From the NCBI RefSeq assembly GCF_026167545.1, contig NZ_CP110678.1, forward strand, positions 1,299,501 through 1,363,500: 64,000 nucleotides of DNA, in the 5' to 3' direction. Each line of letters begins with the position of its first letter. Within the stretch, counting starts at the first letter, position 1. The notes under the pieces are model-generated. The model saw only the letters and a program-made list of their open reading frames with translations. It was not told where the DNA came from and searched no databases. Source of the DNA: Sphingomonas sp. S1-29. GTDB lineage: Bacteria; Pseudomonadota; Alphaproteobacteria; Sphingomonadales; Sphingomonadaceae. This document shows positions 25,979-33,420 of the stretch, piece by piece. The position numbers and the translations under genes are program-made.

Positions 25979-26320
25979 TCAGATCGCGAAGCTGGAGCCG
26001 CATCCGCAGCCCGCGGCAGCCTGCGGGTTGGTCACCTTGAACGCCGCGCCGCCCAGGCTTTCGACGAAATCGACCTGCCCGCCGCGCACCAGGTCGAGAC
26101 TCATTGAATCGACCACCAAGCGGACGCCATCGGTTTCGGCGATCGTGTCGTCGGCATCGGGGCCATCGGCCAGCCCGAAGCGATATTGGAAACCCGAACA
26201 GCCCCCGCCCTCGACCGAGAGCCGCAGGATCGCGGGTTTCGCCTGCTTGGCGGCGATTGCGGCAACGCGTGCCGCCGCCGACGGCGTCAACGCGATCGCG
26301 GATGGTTCGATACTGGCCAT
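25979..26320 (-). CDS. erpA: Iron-sulfur cluster insertion protein ErpA (A-type carrier)
   Basis: This 113-residue HesB/IscA-family protein carries Fe-S clusters to apo-enzymes. The three cluster-binding cysteines are in EGGGCSGFQYRF and the terminal GCGCGSSF. ITLTPSAAARV-type N-terminus and VVDSMSLDLVRGGQVDFVES are as expected. The GCGCGSSF ending matches ErpA in alphaproteobacteria. It lies upstream of xthA in the same orientation. Confidence 0.93.
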   Translation of the reverse strand: MASIEPSAIALTPSAAARVAAIAAKQAKPAILRLSVEGGGCSGFQYRFGLADGPDADDTIAETDGVRLVVDSMSLDLVRGGQVDFVESLGGAAFKVTNPQAAAGCGCGSSFAI

Positions 26321-26383
26321 GGATCAGAGATAGGGGAAGCAGGCGCCACCGGCAATGGATGGCGCCCTGCTCGACCGATCAGC

Positions 26384-27562
26384 TCACTTCGACAGCGGGC
26401 CGCCGACGTTCGCGCGCTGGCGCAGCGCCTTGTCCTGCGAGGCGAGCAGCATGTCGGCGCTCTGCATATACGGCATCGGATTGACCGGGCGGCCATCGAT
26501 GCGGACTTCATAGTGAAGATGGCTGCCGGTCGAACGCCCGGTCGAGCCCATCAGCCCGACCAGCTGGCCGCGCTTCACGCGGGTGTTGCCCGATACGATG
26601 ACGCGCGAGAGATGGCCGTAGCGCGTCTGGATGCCCTTGCCATGGTTGATCTCGACGAGGTTGCCATAGGCTCCGGCGCGCTGCGCGCGGCTGACGACAC
26701 CGTCGGCGGTGGCATAGACTGGGGTGCCGATCGGGCCGGGAATGTCGAGCCCGGCATGCATCGCCGCGGTGCCGCGGAACGGGTCCGAGCGGACGCCGAA
26801 GCTCGAGGTCAAGGTGAGGTTTTCGACCGGCTGGAGCGACGGGATCGCGATCACCGCCTGCTCGAGCGTGTCGAGCTTCTTCCAGCTCTGGAAAAGCGAG
26901 CGGAACTGCGCATCGGCATTGGGCTCAGCTGCGGCTTCCGCCTCGGCTTCGCGGTCGAGCGGCTCGAACGGGCCACCCATGGCCAGACCGGCCTTCGAAA
27001 GGACGCGGTCGGGGCGGACGCCCAGGCGGCGAAGATGCTTTTCGGTGGCGGCGATCCGCTGCTCGGTGGCGGCGCGGGCCTGGATGGCGAAGGCGACCTG
27101 TTGATTCTCGATCCGGCGGAGGGGGGCGATGACCGAGGCGGCAGCGGGGTTGGCGGGGATTTCGGCGAGTGCGGCGAGTTCCTGGGGATCGCCCTTCCCG
27201 CTGAGGACCGAGGCGATCAGCGCCTGGCGCTGCTCGACGCGGGCGGCATGCGCTTCGGCGGTCTGTTTCACCGATGCGACGTCGGCGCGCATCCGGGCGA
27301 CTTCGGCTTCCATCTGCGACAGTTCGGCATCGGCGGCGGCGAAACCGTTGCTCTCGAGCGCGCCATCGACGGTCTGGGCGACGCCGAGCGCCGAAAAGGT
27401 CAGCGTGATCGCGGCAACCCCGGCCATCATCGCCTGGGTGCGGCCGGTCACCGAAAGGCGGCGGAGCTTGTGGCCGTCATGGAAGATGAAATCGCGGGTG
27501 GTGAAAAAATTTCGGAACCTGTCTGACAGGCTTTCGTTCTTGCTGCTGGAAAGATTGTTCAT
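26384..27562 (-). CDS. M23-family (LytM) peptidoglycan metallopeptidase with coiled coil
   Basis: This 392-residue envelope protein has a cytoplasmic basic start, a single TM anchor (about residues 43-63), a long coiled coil (about 75-200, including QMEAEVARMRADVASVKQTA), and a C-terminal LytM domain. The zinc and catalytic motifs look intact: MHAGLDIPGP (HxxxD), GHLSRV and SHLHYEVR (HxH). Such proteins cleave the peptide cross-links of peptidoglycan during growth or division, or activate amidases if degenerate. The complete motifs favour real activity. GGGGAAAA provides the ribosome site. Confidence 0.9.
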   Translation of the reverse strand: MNNLSSSKNESLSDRFRNFFTTRDFIFHDGHKLRRLSVTGRTQAMMAGVAAITLTFSALGVAQTVDGALESNGFAAADAELSQMEAEVARMRADVASVKQTAEAHAARVEQRQALIASVLSGKGDPQELAALAEIPANPAAASVIAPLRRIENQQVAFAIQARAATEQRIAATEKHLRRLGVRPDRVLSKAGLAMGGPFEPLDREAEAEAAAEPNADAQFRSLFQSWKKLDTLEQAVIAIPSLQPVENLTLTSSFGVRSDPFRGTAAMHAGLDIPGPIGTPVYATADGVVSRAQRAGAYGNLVEINHGKGIQTRYGHLSRVIVSGNTRVKRGQLVGLMGSTGRSTGSHLHYEVRIDGRPVNPMPYMQSADMLLASQDKALRQRANVGGPLSK

Positions 27563-27791
27563 TTTTCCCCGGCGACCATGTTGCGCGGCCCCCAGAATGG
27601 CGGCTGCGAGAGATTTGTCATGATCGCAGCCCCTCCGCGCTCTGACGATTGGGTTGTGCGGAAACTACGCATCGACAGCAATAGCGTGCCGATTATCGCG
27701 GGTTAAACCGGGTTGGCCGCACGTTGAGTCGTTGAACGGCGGCTTAATCGTCCGAATTCGAAGCGTTAGCCCGGCCCGAATCCGGTTAGCG
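27563..27791. other. Intergenic region upstream of the M23 peptidase gene
   Basis: This 229-base gap lies between the start of the M23 gene and the end of bcp. It has TTAA-containing sites (GGTTAAACC near 27702, GGCTTAATCG near 27740) but no full CtrA box. I see no gene or repeat. Confidence 0.4.
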
Positions 27792-28265
27792 CTACCCCCG
27801 CGGCAGCGCGTTGGCGGCTGCAAGCACCTCATCGACATGGCCCGGCACCTTCACCTTGCGCCAGGCGCGCACCAGCCGGCCATCGGCGCCGAACAGGAAG
27901 GTCGATCGGTCGATCCCCATATATTGTTTGCCGTACATGCTCTTTTCGACCCAGGCGCCGAACGCTTCGCAGACGCTGTCGTCGACATCGCTGGCGAGCG
28001 GTACGGCGAGCGCATATTTGGCCGCGAACTTCTGGTGCTTGGCGGGAGGATCCTTCGAGATGCCGAGGATCTCGACGCCCGCCGCCTCGAACGCGGGCAT
28101 CGCCTCGGAAAAGCCCTGCGCCTCGCGGGTGCAGCCCGGCGTGTCGTCCTTGGGGTAGAAATACACCACCAGCGCGCGGCCGGTAGCGTCGGCCAGGCGC
28201 CGCACGCTGCCATCGGGCAGCGTTACCGCGACATCGGGGATCGGGGCACCGGGTTCGAGCGTCAT
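27792..28265 (-). CDS. bcp: Thioredoxin-dependent peroxiredoxin Bcp (PrxQ)
   Basis: This 157-residue thiol peroxidase reduces H2O2 and organic peroxides. The peroxidatic cysteine is in PKDDTPGCTREAQGF. The resolving cysteine that follows five residues later in E. coli Bcp is replaced by Gln. Another cysteine is present in VDDSVCEAFGAWVEKSMYG, so the enzyme is either 1-Cys or uses a different partner. The start ATG at 28265 overlaps the glnE stop as ATGA, which indicates translational coupling. The open frame upstream of it is glnE antiframe. Confidence 0.93.
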   Translation of the reverse strand: MTLEPGAPIPDVAVTLPDGSVRRLADATGRALVVYFYPKDDTPGCTREAQGFSEAMPAFEAAGVEILGISKDPPAKHQKFAAKYALAVPLASDVDDSVCEAFGAWVEKSMYGKQYMGIDRSTFLFGADGRLVRAWRKVKVPGHVDEVLAAANALPRG

Positions 28266-30952
28266 TCTTCGTCTCCACCAATCGCCGCCCAGGCGGCGCG
28301 CACGTCCTGACGCGTCGCCTCGAGCGACGCAACCACCGCGTCCCAATCGGGCAAAACCAGCGCGCGCGCGATCAGCGCCTGCGTCGGCACCGCGGGGGGC
28401 TGCGCATCGGGGGCGACCAGCCGCAGCGTCACCAGCAACCGCGTCAGCAGATCATGCGCCGGCCCGATCGAAGCGGGCAGATGCCCCGCAGCGACCAGCG
28501 ACGCGATCGCGGTCGGCAGGTCGGGCGAAAAGCCGGTGCGCTGCACCAATTGCCGGACGTGCACCGCGAATTCGAGATCGACCAGCCCGCCATCGAGCAG
28601 CTTGGCATCGAGCGGACCTTGCGCGGGCTTGTGCGCGCGCATGTCGCGCCGCATCGCGCGCGCATCGGCGACGATGTCGCGCTCGGGGCGTTCGCCCGCC
28701 AGCACCGTATCGATCGCGGCTTGCGTCGCGGCGCGCGCGGCGGGCGAGCCGAACACCGGGCGCGCGCGGGTGAGCGCCATATGCTCCCAGGTCCACGCGC
28801 TCTCGCGCTGGTAACGCGCGAACCCCTCGAGCGAGACCACCAGCGGCCCCTGCGTTCCCGAAGGCCGAAGCCGGGTATCGACCGGATAGAGCGGCCCCGA
28901 CGCGGTCGCGACCGATAGCGCGGCGGTGAGCCGCTGCGCCAACCGGTTGTAGTAGAGCACCGCGGCTAACGGCTTGGCGCCGTCCGACTCGCCGCCGTGA
29001 TCGCCGGTGAAGAGATAGATCAGGTCGAGGTCCGACGCATGGGTGAGCGCCGCGCCGCCGAGCCGGCCGAGCGCGAGCACCACCAGTTCGCTACCGGGCA
29101 CCACGCCATGCCGCCGCGCGAATTCGGCGACGGTCGCATCGCCCAGCGCGACGATCGCCGCTTCGGCGACGCGCGCATAGCCCGCCGCGACGTCGAGCGG
29201 ATCGGCGGTGCCCGCGACGATCTGCACGCCCAGCGCGAAACGCTTTTCGTTGACGATCCGGCGGACGTGATCGAGCTGGCGCTCATAGCCGTCGCCATCG
29301 AACGATCGCAGCCGCATCTCGCCCGCCAGTTCGGCAACCGACCCCACCGGATCGAGCGCGCTGGCGTCGATCAACCCGTCGAGCAGCTCGATCCGCCGCC
29401 CGAGCGTGTCGGCGAGCGTCGGGGCGTAGCTCAGCGTCGTCGCGAGCAGGCGCATCAGCGGCGGCTGCGCTTCGAGCAGGCGGAAGAAGTTGATCGCGCT
29501 AGGCAGCCGCGCGAGCATCGTATCGAGCCGGGCGACCGCCGCCGCGGGATCGGGCGCGTCGCCGAACGCCTCGCACAATTGCGGCAGCACCGCTTCGAGC
29601 GCGGCGCGCGCGGGCGGGCTGCGCAGCGCCGGATAATTGCCCGTCCGCCACTGGTCGATCCGCCGCACTACTGCGTCGGTTTCGCCGAACCCGAGCACGC
29701 GAAGCCGCTCGCCCAGTCCATCGTCGCTGCCCGGAAGCCGCGTCTCTCCCGGCGGTTCGATCGCGTCATAGATCCGCCCCACCCGCTCGACATGCGGGCG
29801 CAGCAGATCGAGTAGCGCCGCCCCGTCCGCTAGGCCGTGCAGCCGCGCCACGCGATCGAGCGCCTCGCCGCTCGGCAGCGCATGCGTCTGGCGGTCGTCG
29901 ATCATCTGGACGCGATGCTCGATCGTGCGCAGCAGGCGATAAGCCTCGGCAAGGTGCGCCGCGTCGCCGGCGTCGATCCAGCCCGCCGCCGCCAGCGCCG
30001 CGAGCGCATCGAGCGTGGCGGGCGCTCGCAGCACCGGGTCGCGGCCACCGTGGATGAGCTGGTGCACCTGCGCATAAAATTCGATCTCGCGGATGCCCCC
30101 GCGGCCGCGCTTGAGGTCGTATCCCGCACCGAATGCCTGCCCCTGGACATGATGGTCGCGAATGCGGACGGTGATCTGGCGGATTTCGGCGATCGTCCCG
30201 AAATCGAGCGCGCGCCGCCAGACGAAAGGGCGGATCGCGGCAAGGAAGCGCTCGCCCAGCGCGATGTCGCCCGCCGCTGACCGCGCGCGGATGAACGCCG
30301 CGCGCTCCCACGCCAGCGCCTGCGATTCATAATAGCCGATCGCGGCATCGACCGGCAGCGCGATCGGGGTGATCTCGGGCGAAGGCCGCAGCCGCAGGTC
30401 GACGCGCAGCACATAGCCATCGGCATCGCGCGCCTGCAGCAATTCGACGACGCGCTTGCCGATCCGTACCGCGGCGTCTTCGACATCTTCGCGCGGGCGG
30501 CACGGCAATGTCGCCGGGTCGTACAGCAGGATCGGGTCGATATCCGACGAGTAGTTGAGCTCGTGGCTGCCCTGCTTGCCCAAGGCGATCGCGACGAACC
30601 CGGTGGGTGCCGCCCCCGGCGTCCGCTCTTCGATCGCGGTGCGGATTGCCATGTCGAGCGCGTGATCGGCGAAGCTGGTGAGCGTTCGCACCACCTGCTC
30701 GAATCGATAGCTACCCGCGAGGTCGCCCAGCGCCACGAGCAACGCCAGCCGCCGCCGCTCGATCCGCAAGCGTTGCGCGACCGGTCGGTCGTCGACGTCC
30801 CCCGCCGCGGCGCGCAGTGGATCGGTCAGCGCGGTTGCAGCATCTGCGGCCAAATCGGGCTCGCGATCGATCAGCCAGGCGAGAAAGGGCGCGAATCGAC
30901 GTGCGCGATCGAGCGCTTCGGACAGCGCGCCGGTGTCAGGAATTGGGTTCAT
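28262..30952 (-). CDS. glnE: Bifunctional glutamine synthetase adenylyltransferase/adenylyl-removing enzyme
   Basis: This 896-residue enzyme modifies glutamine synthetase on a tyrosine according to nitrogen status signalled by PII. Both nucleotidyltransferase domains are visible: the N-terminal deadenylylation domain with GSHELNYSSDIDPILLYD, and the C-terminal adenylylation domain with GRLGGAALTHASDLDLIYLF and the later LYPVDTRLRPSGTQG. I chose ATG 30952 (MNPIPDTGALSEALDRARRF). The extra 13 residues from 30991 have no family support. The bcp gene overlaps its stop. Confidence 0.95.
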   Translation of the reverse strand: MNPIPDTGALSEALDRARRFAPFLAWLIDREPDLAADAATALTDPLRAAAGDVDDRPVAQRLRIERRRLALLVALGDLAGSYRFEQVVRTLTSFADHALDMAIRTAIEERTPGAAPTGFVAIALGKQGSHELNYSSDIDPILLYDPATLPCRPREDVEDAAVRIGKRVVELLQARDADGYVLRVDLRLRPSPEITPIALPVDAAIGYYESQALAWERAAFIRARSAAGDIALGERFLAAIRPFVWRRALDFGTIAEIRQITVRIRDHHVQGQAFGAGYDLKRGRGGIREIEFYAQVHQLIHGGRDPVLRAPATLDALAALAAAGWIDAGDAAHLAEAYRLLRTIEHRVQMIDDRQTHALPSGEALDRVARLHGLADGAALLDLLRPHVERVGRIYDAIEPPGETRLPGSDDGLGERLRVLGFGETDAVVRRIDQWRTGNYPALRSPPARAALEAVLPQLCEAFGDAPDPAAAVARLDTMLARLPSAINFFRLLEAQPPLMRLLATTLSYAPTLADTLGRRIELLDGLIDASALDPVGSVAELAGEMRLRSFDGDGYERQLDHVRRIVNEKRFALGVQIVAGTADPLDVAAGYARVAEAAIVALGDATVAEFARRHGVVPGSELVVLALGRLGGAALTHASDLDLIYLFTGDHGGESDGAKPLAAVLYYNRLAQRLTAALSVATASGPLYPVDTRLRPSGTQGPLVVSLEGFARYQRESAWTWEHMALTRARPVFGSPAARAATQAAIDTVLAGERPERDIVADARAMRRDMRAHKPAQGPLDAKLLDGGLVDLEFAVHVRQLVQRTGFSPDLPTAIASLVAAGHLPASIGPAHDLLTRLLVTLRLVAPDAQPPAVPTQALIARALVLPDWDAVVASLEATRQDVRAAWAAIGGDEE

Positions 30953-31029
30953 CGCGTACCCCGCAGAAAGAATTCGCCGACGCTGCAACATCGCCGCAAC
31001 AAATCGCCCAATCGCTCGTTGTCGCCTGT

Positions 31030-31215
31030 ATGAAAATGCTTTCGCCGCATCATGGAACCAACGACGACGCCATGCACGTCATCGTAGCGATGCCGCAAGC
31101 ATGCGACGCGATCGGCGGCGCGCTGCGCCGCGTTTATGGTCGCGAGCGCACGCTGCCGAGCGATATGCTCGACCTACTCGCACAGATCGACGCTTCGCCC
31201 GCCCTGCGCGGCTAA
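31030..31215 (+). CDS. NepR-like anti-sigma factor (second copy)
   Basis: This 61-residue protein has a C-terminal half, AIGGALRRVYGRERTLPSDM followed by LDLLAQID, that follows the NepR pattern of two amphipathic helices that clamp EcfG and bind the PhyR sigma-like domain. The N-terminus is unlike the main NepR at 33244. It ends seven bases from the end of ecfG and is convergent to it. Sphingomonads can carry a second NepR, so this is a reasonable reading, but it rests on about 28 residues. The ATG at 31030 gives MKMLSPHHGTNDDAM; no strong ribosome site is visible. Confidence 0.6.
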   Translation: MKMLSPHHGTNDDAMHVIVAMPQACDAIGGALRRVYGRERTLPSDMLDLLAQIDASPALRG

Positions 31216-31222
31216 GCCGCGC

Positions 31223-31861
31223 TCAACGGTCGCGGCTGAGTTCGTCGACTTCGCCCATGATCGTATCGAGCGCGCTGCGCCCGCCGGCGTCATGCTCGCG
31301 GCGCGAAGGCAAGGCGCCATCGGTCAGCAGATTCTCTAGCGCCACGCGGCCGCGCGCCACCCGGCTCTTGATCGTGCCGACCGCGACTTCGCAGATCTCC
31401 GCCGCTTCTTCATAAGCGAAACCGCCCGCCCCGACCAGAATCAGCGCCTCGCGCTGCGGGCGCGGCAGGTGCAGCAGCGCGCGCTGCATGTCGGTGAGCT
31501 CGACATGCCGATCCTGGCTAGCGGGTGCCGCCAACAGCCGGTCGGCCACCAGATCGTCCCACTCGCCCTTGAACCGCGCACGCCGCATCTGCGACAGATA
31601 CAGGTTGCGCAGGATGATGAAGGTCCATGCGCGCATGTTGGTGCCCGCCTGGAAACGCTGGCGCGCCGCCCATGCCTTCAGCAAGGTTTCCTGCACCAGA
31701 TCGTCGGCCAGGTCGCGGCTGCCCGACAGCGACCGCCCGAAGGCGCGAAGATGCGGGATGACCTGGGTCAGCTGAACCTTGAACTCGCTATCCGAAAGCG
31801 AAACATGCTCGACTACAACCTCGACGTCGGGCGCTTCTTCATGCTCGTCGTGCTGCGACAT
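31223..31861 (-). CDS. ecfG: General stress response sigma factor EcfG (ECF15)
   Basis: This 212-residue ECF sigma factor has region 2 (HLRAFGRSLSGSRDLADDLV, QETLLKAWAARQRFQ, NMRAWTFIILRNLYLSQMRR) and region 4 (LPRPQREALILVGAGGFAYE, EAAEICEVAVGTIKSRVARG). The ALILVGAGGF.YEEAA.I segment is diagnostic of the EcfG group that directs the alphaproteobacterial general stress response. I prefer ATG 31861 (MSQHDEHEEAPDVEVVVE). It is held inactive by NepR and released when phosphorylated PhyR sequesters NepR, and all three genes are in this locus. Confidence 0.95.
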   Translation of the reverse strand: MSQHDEHEEAPDVEVVVEHVSLSDSEFKVQLTQVIPHLRAFGRSLSGSRDLADDLVQETLLKAWAARQRFQAGTNMRAWTFIILRNLYLSQMRRARFKGEWDDLVADRLLAAPASQDRHVELTDMQRALLHLPRPQREALILVGAGGFAYEEAAEICEVAVGTIKSRVARGRVALENLLTDGALPSRREHDAGGRSALDTIMGEVDELSRDR

Positions 31862-31970
31862 TCGTTTCCGTTCGACAGGGCGCGGTCGGTCCGCGCCGGA
31901 ACCGCGAAGATAGGGGGTGGCCGGGGGGATAGCCACCCCCCTTCCCCGGCGATCAACCGGGGCGCCGCGC

Positions 31971-32105
31971 TCAGCTGAGCAGGAGCACCGCGAAAATGAT
32001 CACCACCAGCACCAGCGAGATCGGCAGGATATAGCGCGTCATGTGCGGGGTGGCGCCGGCACGGGCGCGGTCGGTATCGATATGTGGTTCGTTCTGGTCG
32101 GCCAT
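31971..32105 (-). CDS. 44-residue single-pass membrane protein in the stress locus
   Basis: The reading MADQNEPHIDTDRARAGATP, then a basic HMTRY and one TM segment (about residues 26-43, YILPISLVLVVIIFAVLLLS) that ends the protein, is too short for ordinary ORF calling. AAGGGGG at a seven-base spacing before ATG 32105 strongly supports translation. It lies between phyR and ecfG on their strand. The acidic cytoplasmic N-terminus and single helix suggest a regulatory or membrane-stress role, but there is no direct evidence for it. Confidence 0.75.
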   Translation of the reverse strand: MADQNEPHIDTDRARAGATPHMTRYILPISLVLVVIIFAVLLLS

Positions 32106-32148
32106 GTAAGCGCCCCCTTGGATAAACTGAAAATCTGACCGCTGGCGA

Positions 32149-32949
32149 TCAGCCGGCGGGTACCGACGACTGATCGAAGAACAATGCCTGGCTGATCGCC
32201 GCCTTCACCGTCGACCGCTGGAACGGCTTGGTGATGAGGAAGGTCGGCTCGGGCCGCTCGCCGGTCAGCAACCGCTCGGGGAAGGCGGTGATGAAGATCA
32301 CGGGCACGTTGAACTGCGCCAAGATGTCCTTGACTGCATCGATGCCCGAGCTGTCGTCAGCCAGCTGGATGTCCGCCAGGACGAGGCCGGGGCGGTCTTC
32401 CATCGCCAGCGCGACGGCTTCGTCGCGCGTCACCGCAACGCCGGTAACCTCGTGGCCGAGATCGCGGACGATCGTTTCGATGTCCATCGCGATGATCGGC
32501 TCGTCCTCGATCACCAGCACCCGCGCGCGGGTCTGCTGCTCGATCTCGGACAGCGCATCGGACACCAGGGCGTCGATCTCGTCGTCGGACACATCGATCA
32601 GATACGCCGCATCCTCGACGGTGAAGCCTTCCATCGCGGTCAGCAGCAGTGCCTGGCGCGACAGCGGCGCGATGCGCGAGAGCCGTGCGCGTGCGATTGC
32701 TTCGGGATCGCTCGATGCTTCGCCGGGAAAGCGGTCATCGTCGATGTGCGCCGACGACCAGATCGCCTGGAAGGTGCGGTACAGCCCGAGCCGCGGATCG
32801 ACGTCCTTGGGAAACTCCTCGGGCGCCGAAACGATGGCCTCGAGCGTAGCGCGCACATAGCGGTCGCCCTCGGTCTGGCTCCCCGTCAGTGCGCGGCCGT
32901 AGCGGCGCAGGAAAGGAAGATGGGGAGCAAGCTGTTGGCCAAGCGACAT
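32149..32949 (-). CDS. phyR: Anti-anti-sigma response regulator PhyR
   Basis: This 266-residue master switch of the general stress response has an N-terminal sigma-like domain (residues 1-140, from MSLGQQLAPHLPFLRRYGRA to SDDEIDALVSDALSEIEQQT) that mimics EcfG and binds NepR. A C-terminal receiver domain follows (RVLVIEDEPIIAMDIE, phosphorylated D193 in VLADIQLADDSSGIDA, VIFITAFPERLL, FLITKPF). FATGUY-type kinase-responsive features (PERLLTG after the Thr) are typical. The ATG at 32949 matches the family start MSLGQQL. Two in-frame ATGs lie upstream. Phosphorylation makes it capture NepR and free EcfG. Confidence 0.95.
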   Translation of the reverse strand: MSLGQQLAPHLPFLRRYGRALTGSQTEGDRYVRATLEAIVSAPEEFPKDVDPRLGLYRTFQAIWSSAHIDDDRFPGEASSDPEAIARARLSRIAPLSRQALLLTAMEGFTVEDAAYLIDVSDDEIDALVSDALSEIEQQTRARVLVIEDEPIIAMDIETIVRDLGHEVTGVAVTRDEAVALAMEDRPGLVLADIQLADDSSGIDAVKDILAQFNVPVIFITAFPERLLTGERPEPTFLITKPFQRSTVKAAISQALFFDQSSVPAG

Positions 32950-33059
32950 GATCGGGGTGGTCTCCATCCGGTTGAGCGCGATATATGACAACGCTCAAAG
33001 GCGTTTTTTGATGCGAGCGCAATGGCGGGAGACGCATCCCCCGTTTTTGCTTCGGGTCT

Positions 33060-33084
33060 GGAACCAACGAGATTGTTTTTGGTT
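33060..33084 (+). promoter_or_regulatory. EcfG-type promoter for nepR-phyP
   Basis: GGAAC at 33060-33064 is followed after 17 bases by GTTT at 33082, matching the EcfG consensus GGAAC-N16/17-(C)GTT except that the base before GTT is G. It reads toward nepR, leaving a leader of about 150 bases. It implies positive autoregulation of the stress locus. Confidence 0.7.
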
Positions 33085-33243
33085 TCACACCGCAAGCGCA
33101 CTTGCGAGCGCGTTAAGGAATGATGCGTTCGGATGGCGTCCACCCGAAAATGTTACAGCCGCTGGCCAATCTGCCGCAGAAGATGCACAGAGGGTCGATC
33201 ACATCATCGTGCCGCGCTCACCGCGGGATGAAGGGGGAAATTG

Positions 33244-33411
33244 GTGCGTCCTGGGAATAAGCCCACAAACGAAGCGGTGACGACCAAAGGTTCGTCGGAT
33301 CCGCGTCACAGCGAGAAGTCCGTGGGCGACGCATTGCGTGCCGTGTACCGCCAGGCAATCGACGAAAGCATTCCCGACGAGTTGCTGGACCTCCTCAAAA
33401 AGCTAGATTAG
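33244..33411 (+). CDS. nepR: Anti-sigma factor NepR
   Basis: This 55-residue protein is too short for ordinary ORF calling. It reads VRPGNKPTNEAVTTKG, then SVGDALRAVYRQAIDESIP and DELLDLLKKLD at the C-terminus. The two helices around VGDALRAVYRQ and DELLDLLKKL are the NepR signature. It binds EcfG in unstressed cells and PhyR-P under stress. The GTG start is set by AAGGGGG six bases upstream. It is divergent from phyR and ten bases before phyP, with which it forms an operon behind an EcfG-type promoter. Confidence 0.9.
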   Translation: MRPGNKPTNEAVTTKGSSDPRHSEKSVGDALRAVYRQAIDESIPDELLDLLKKLD

Positions 33412-33420
33412 CCCGACAGC

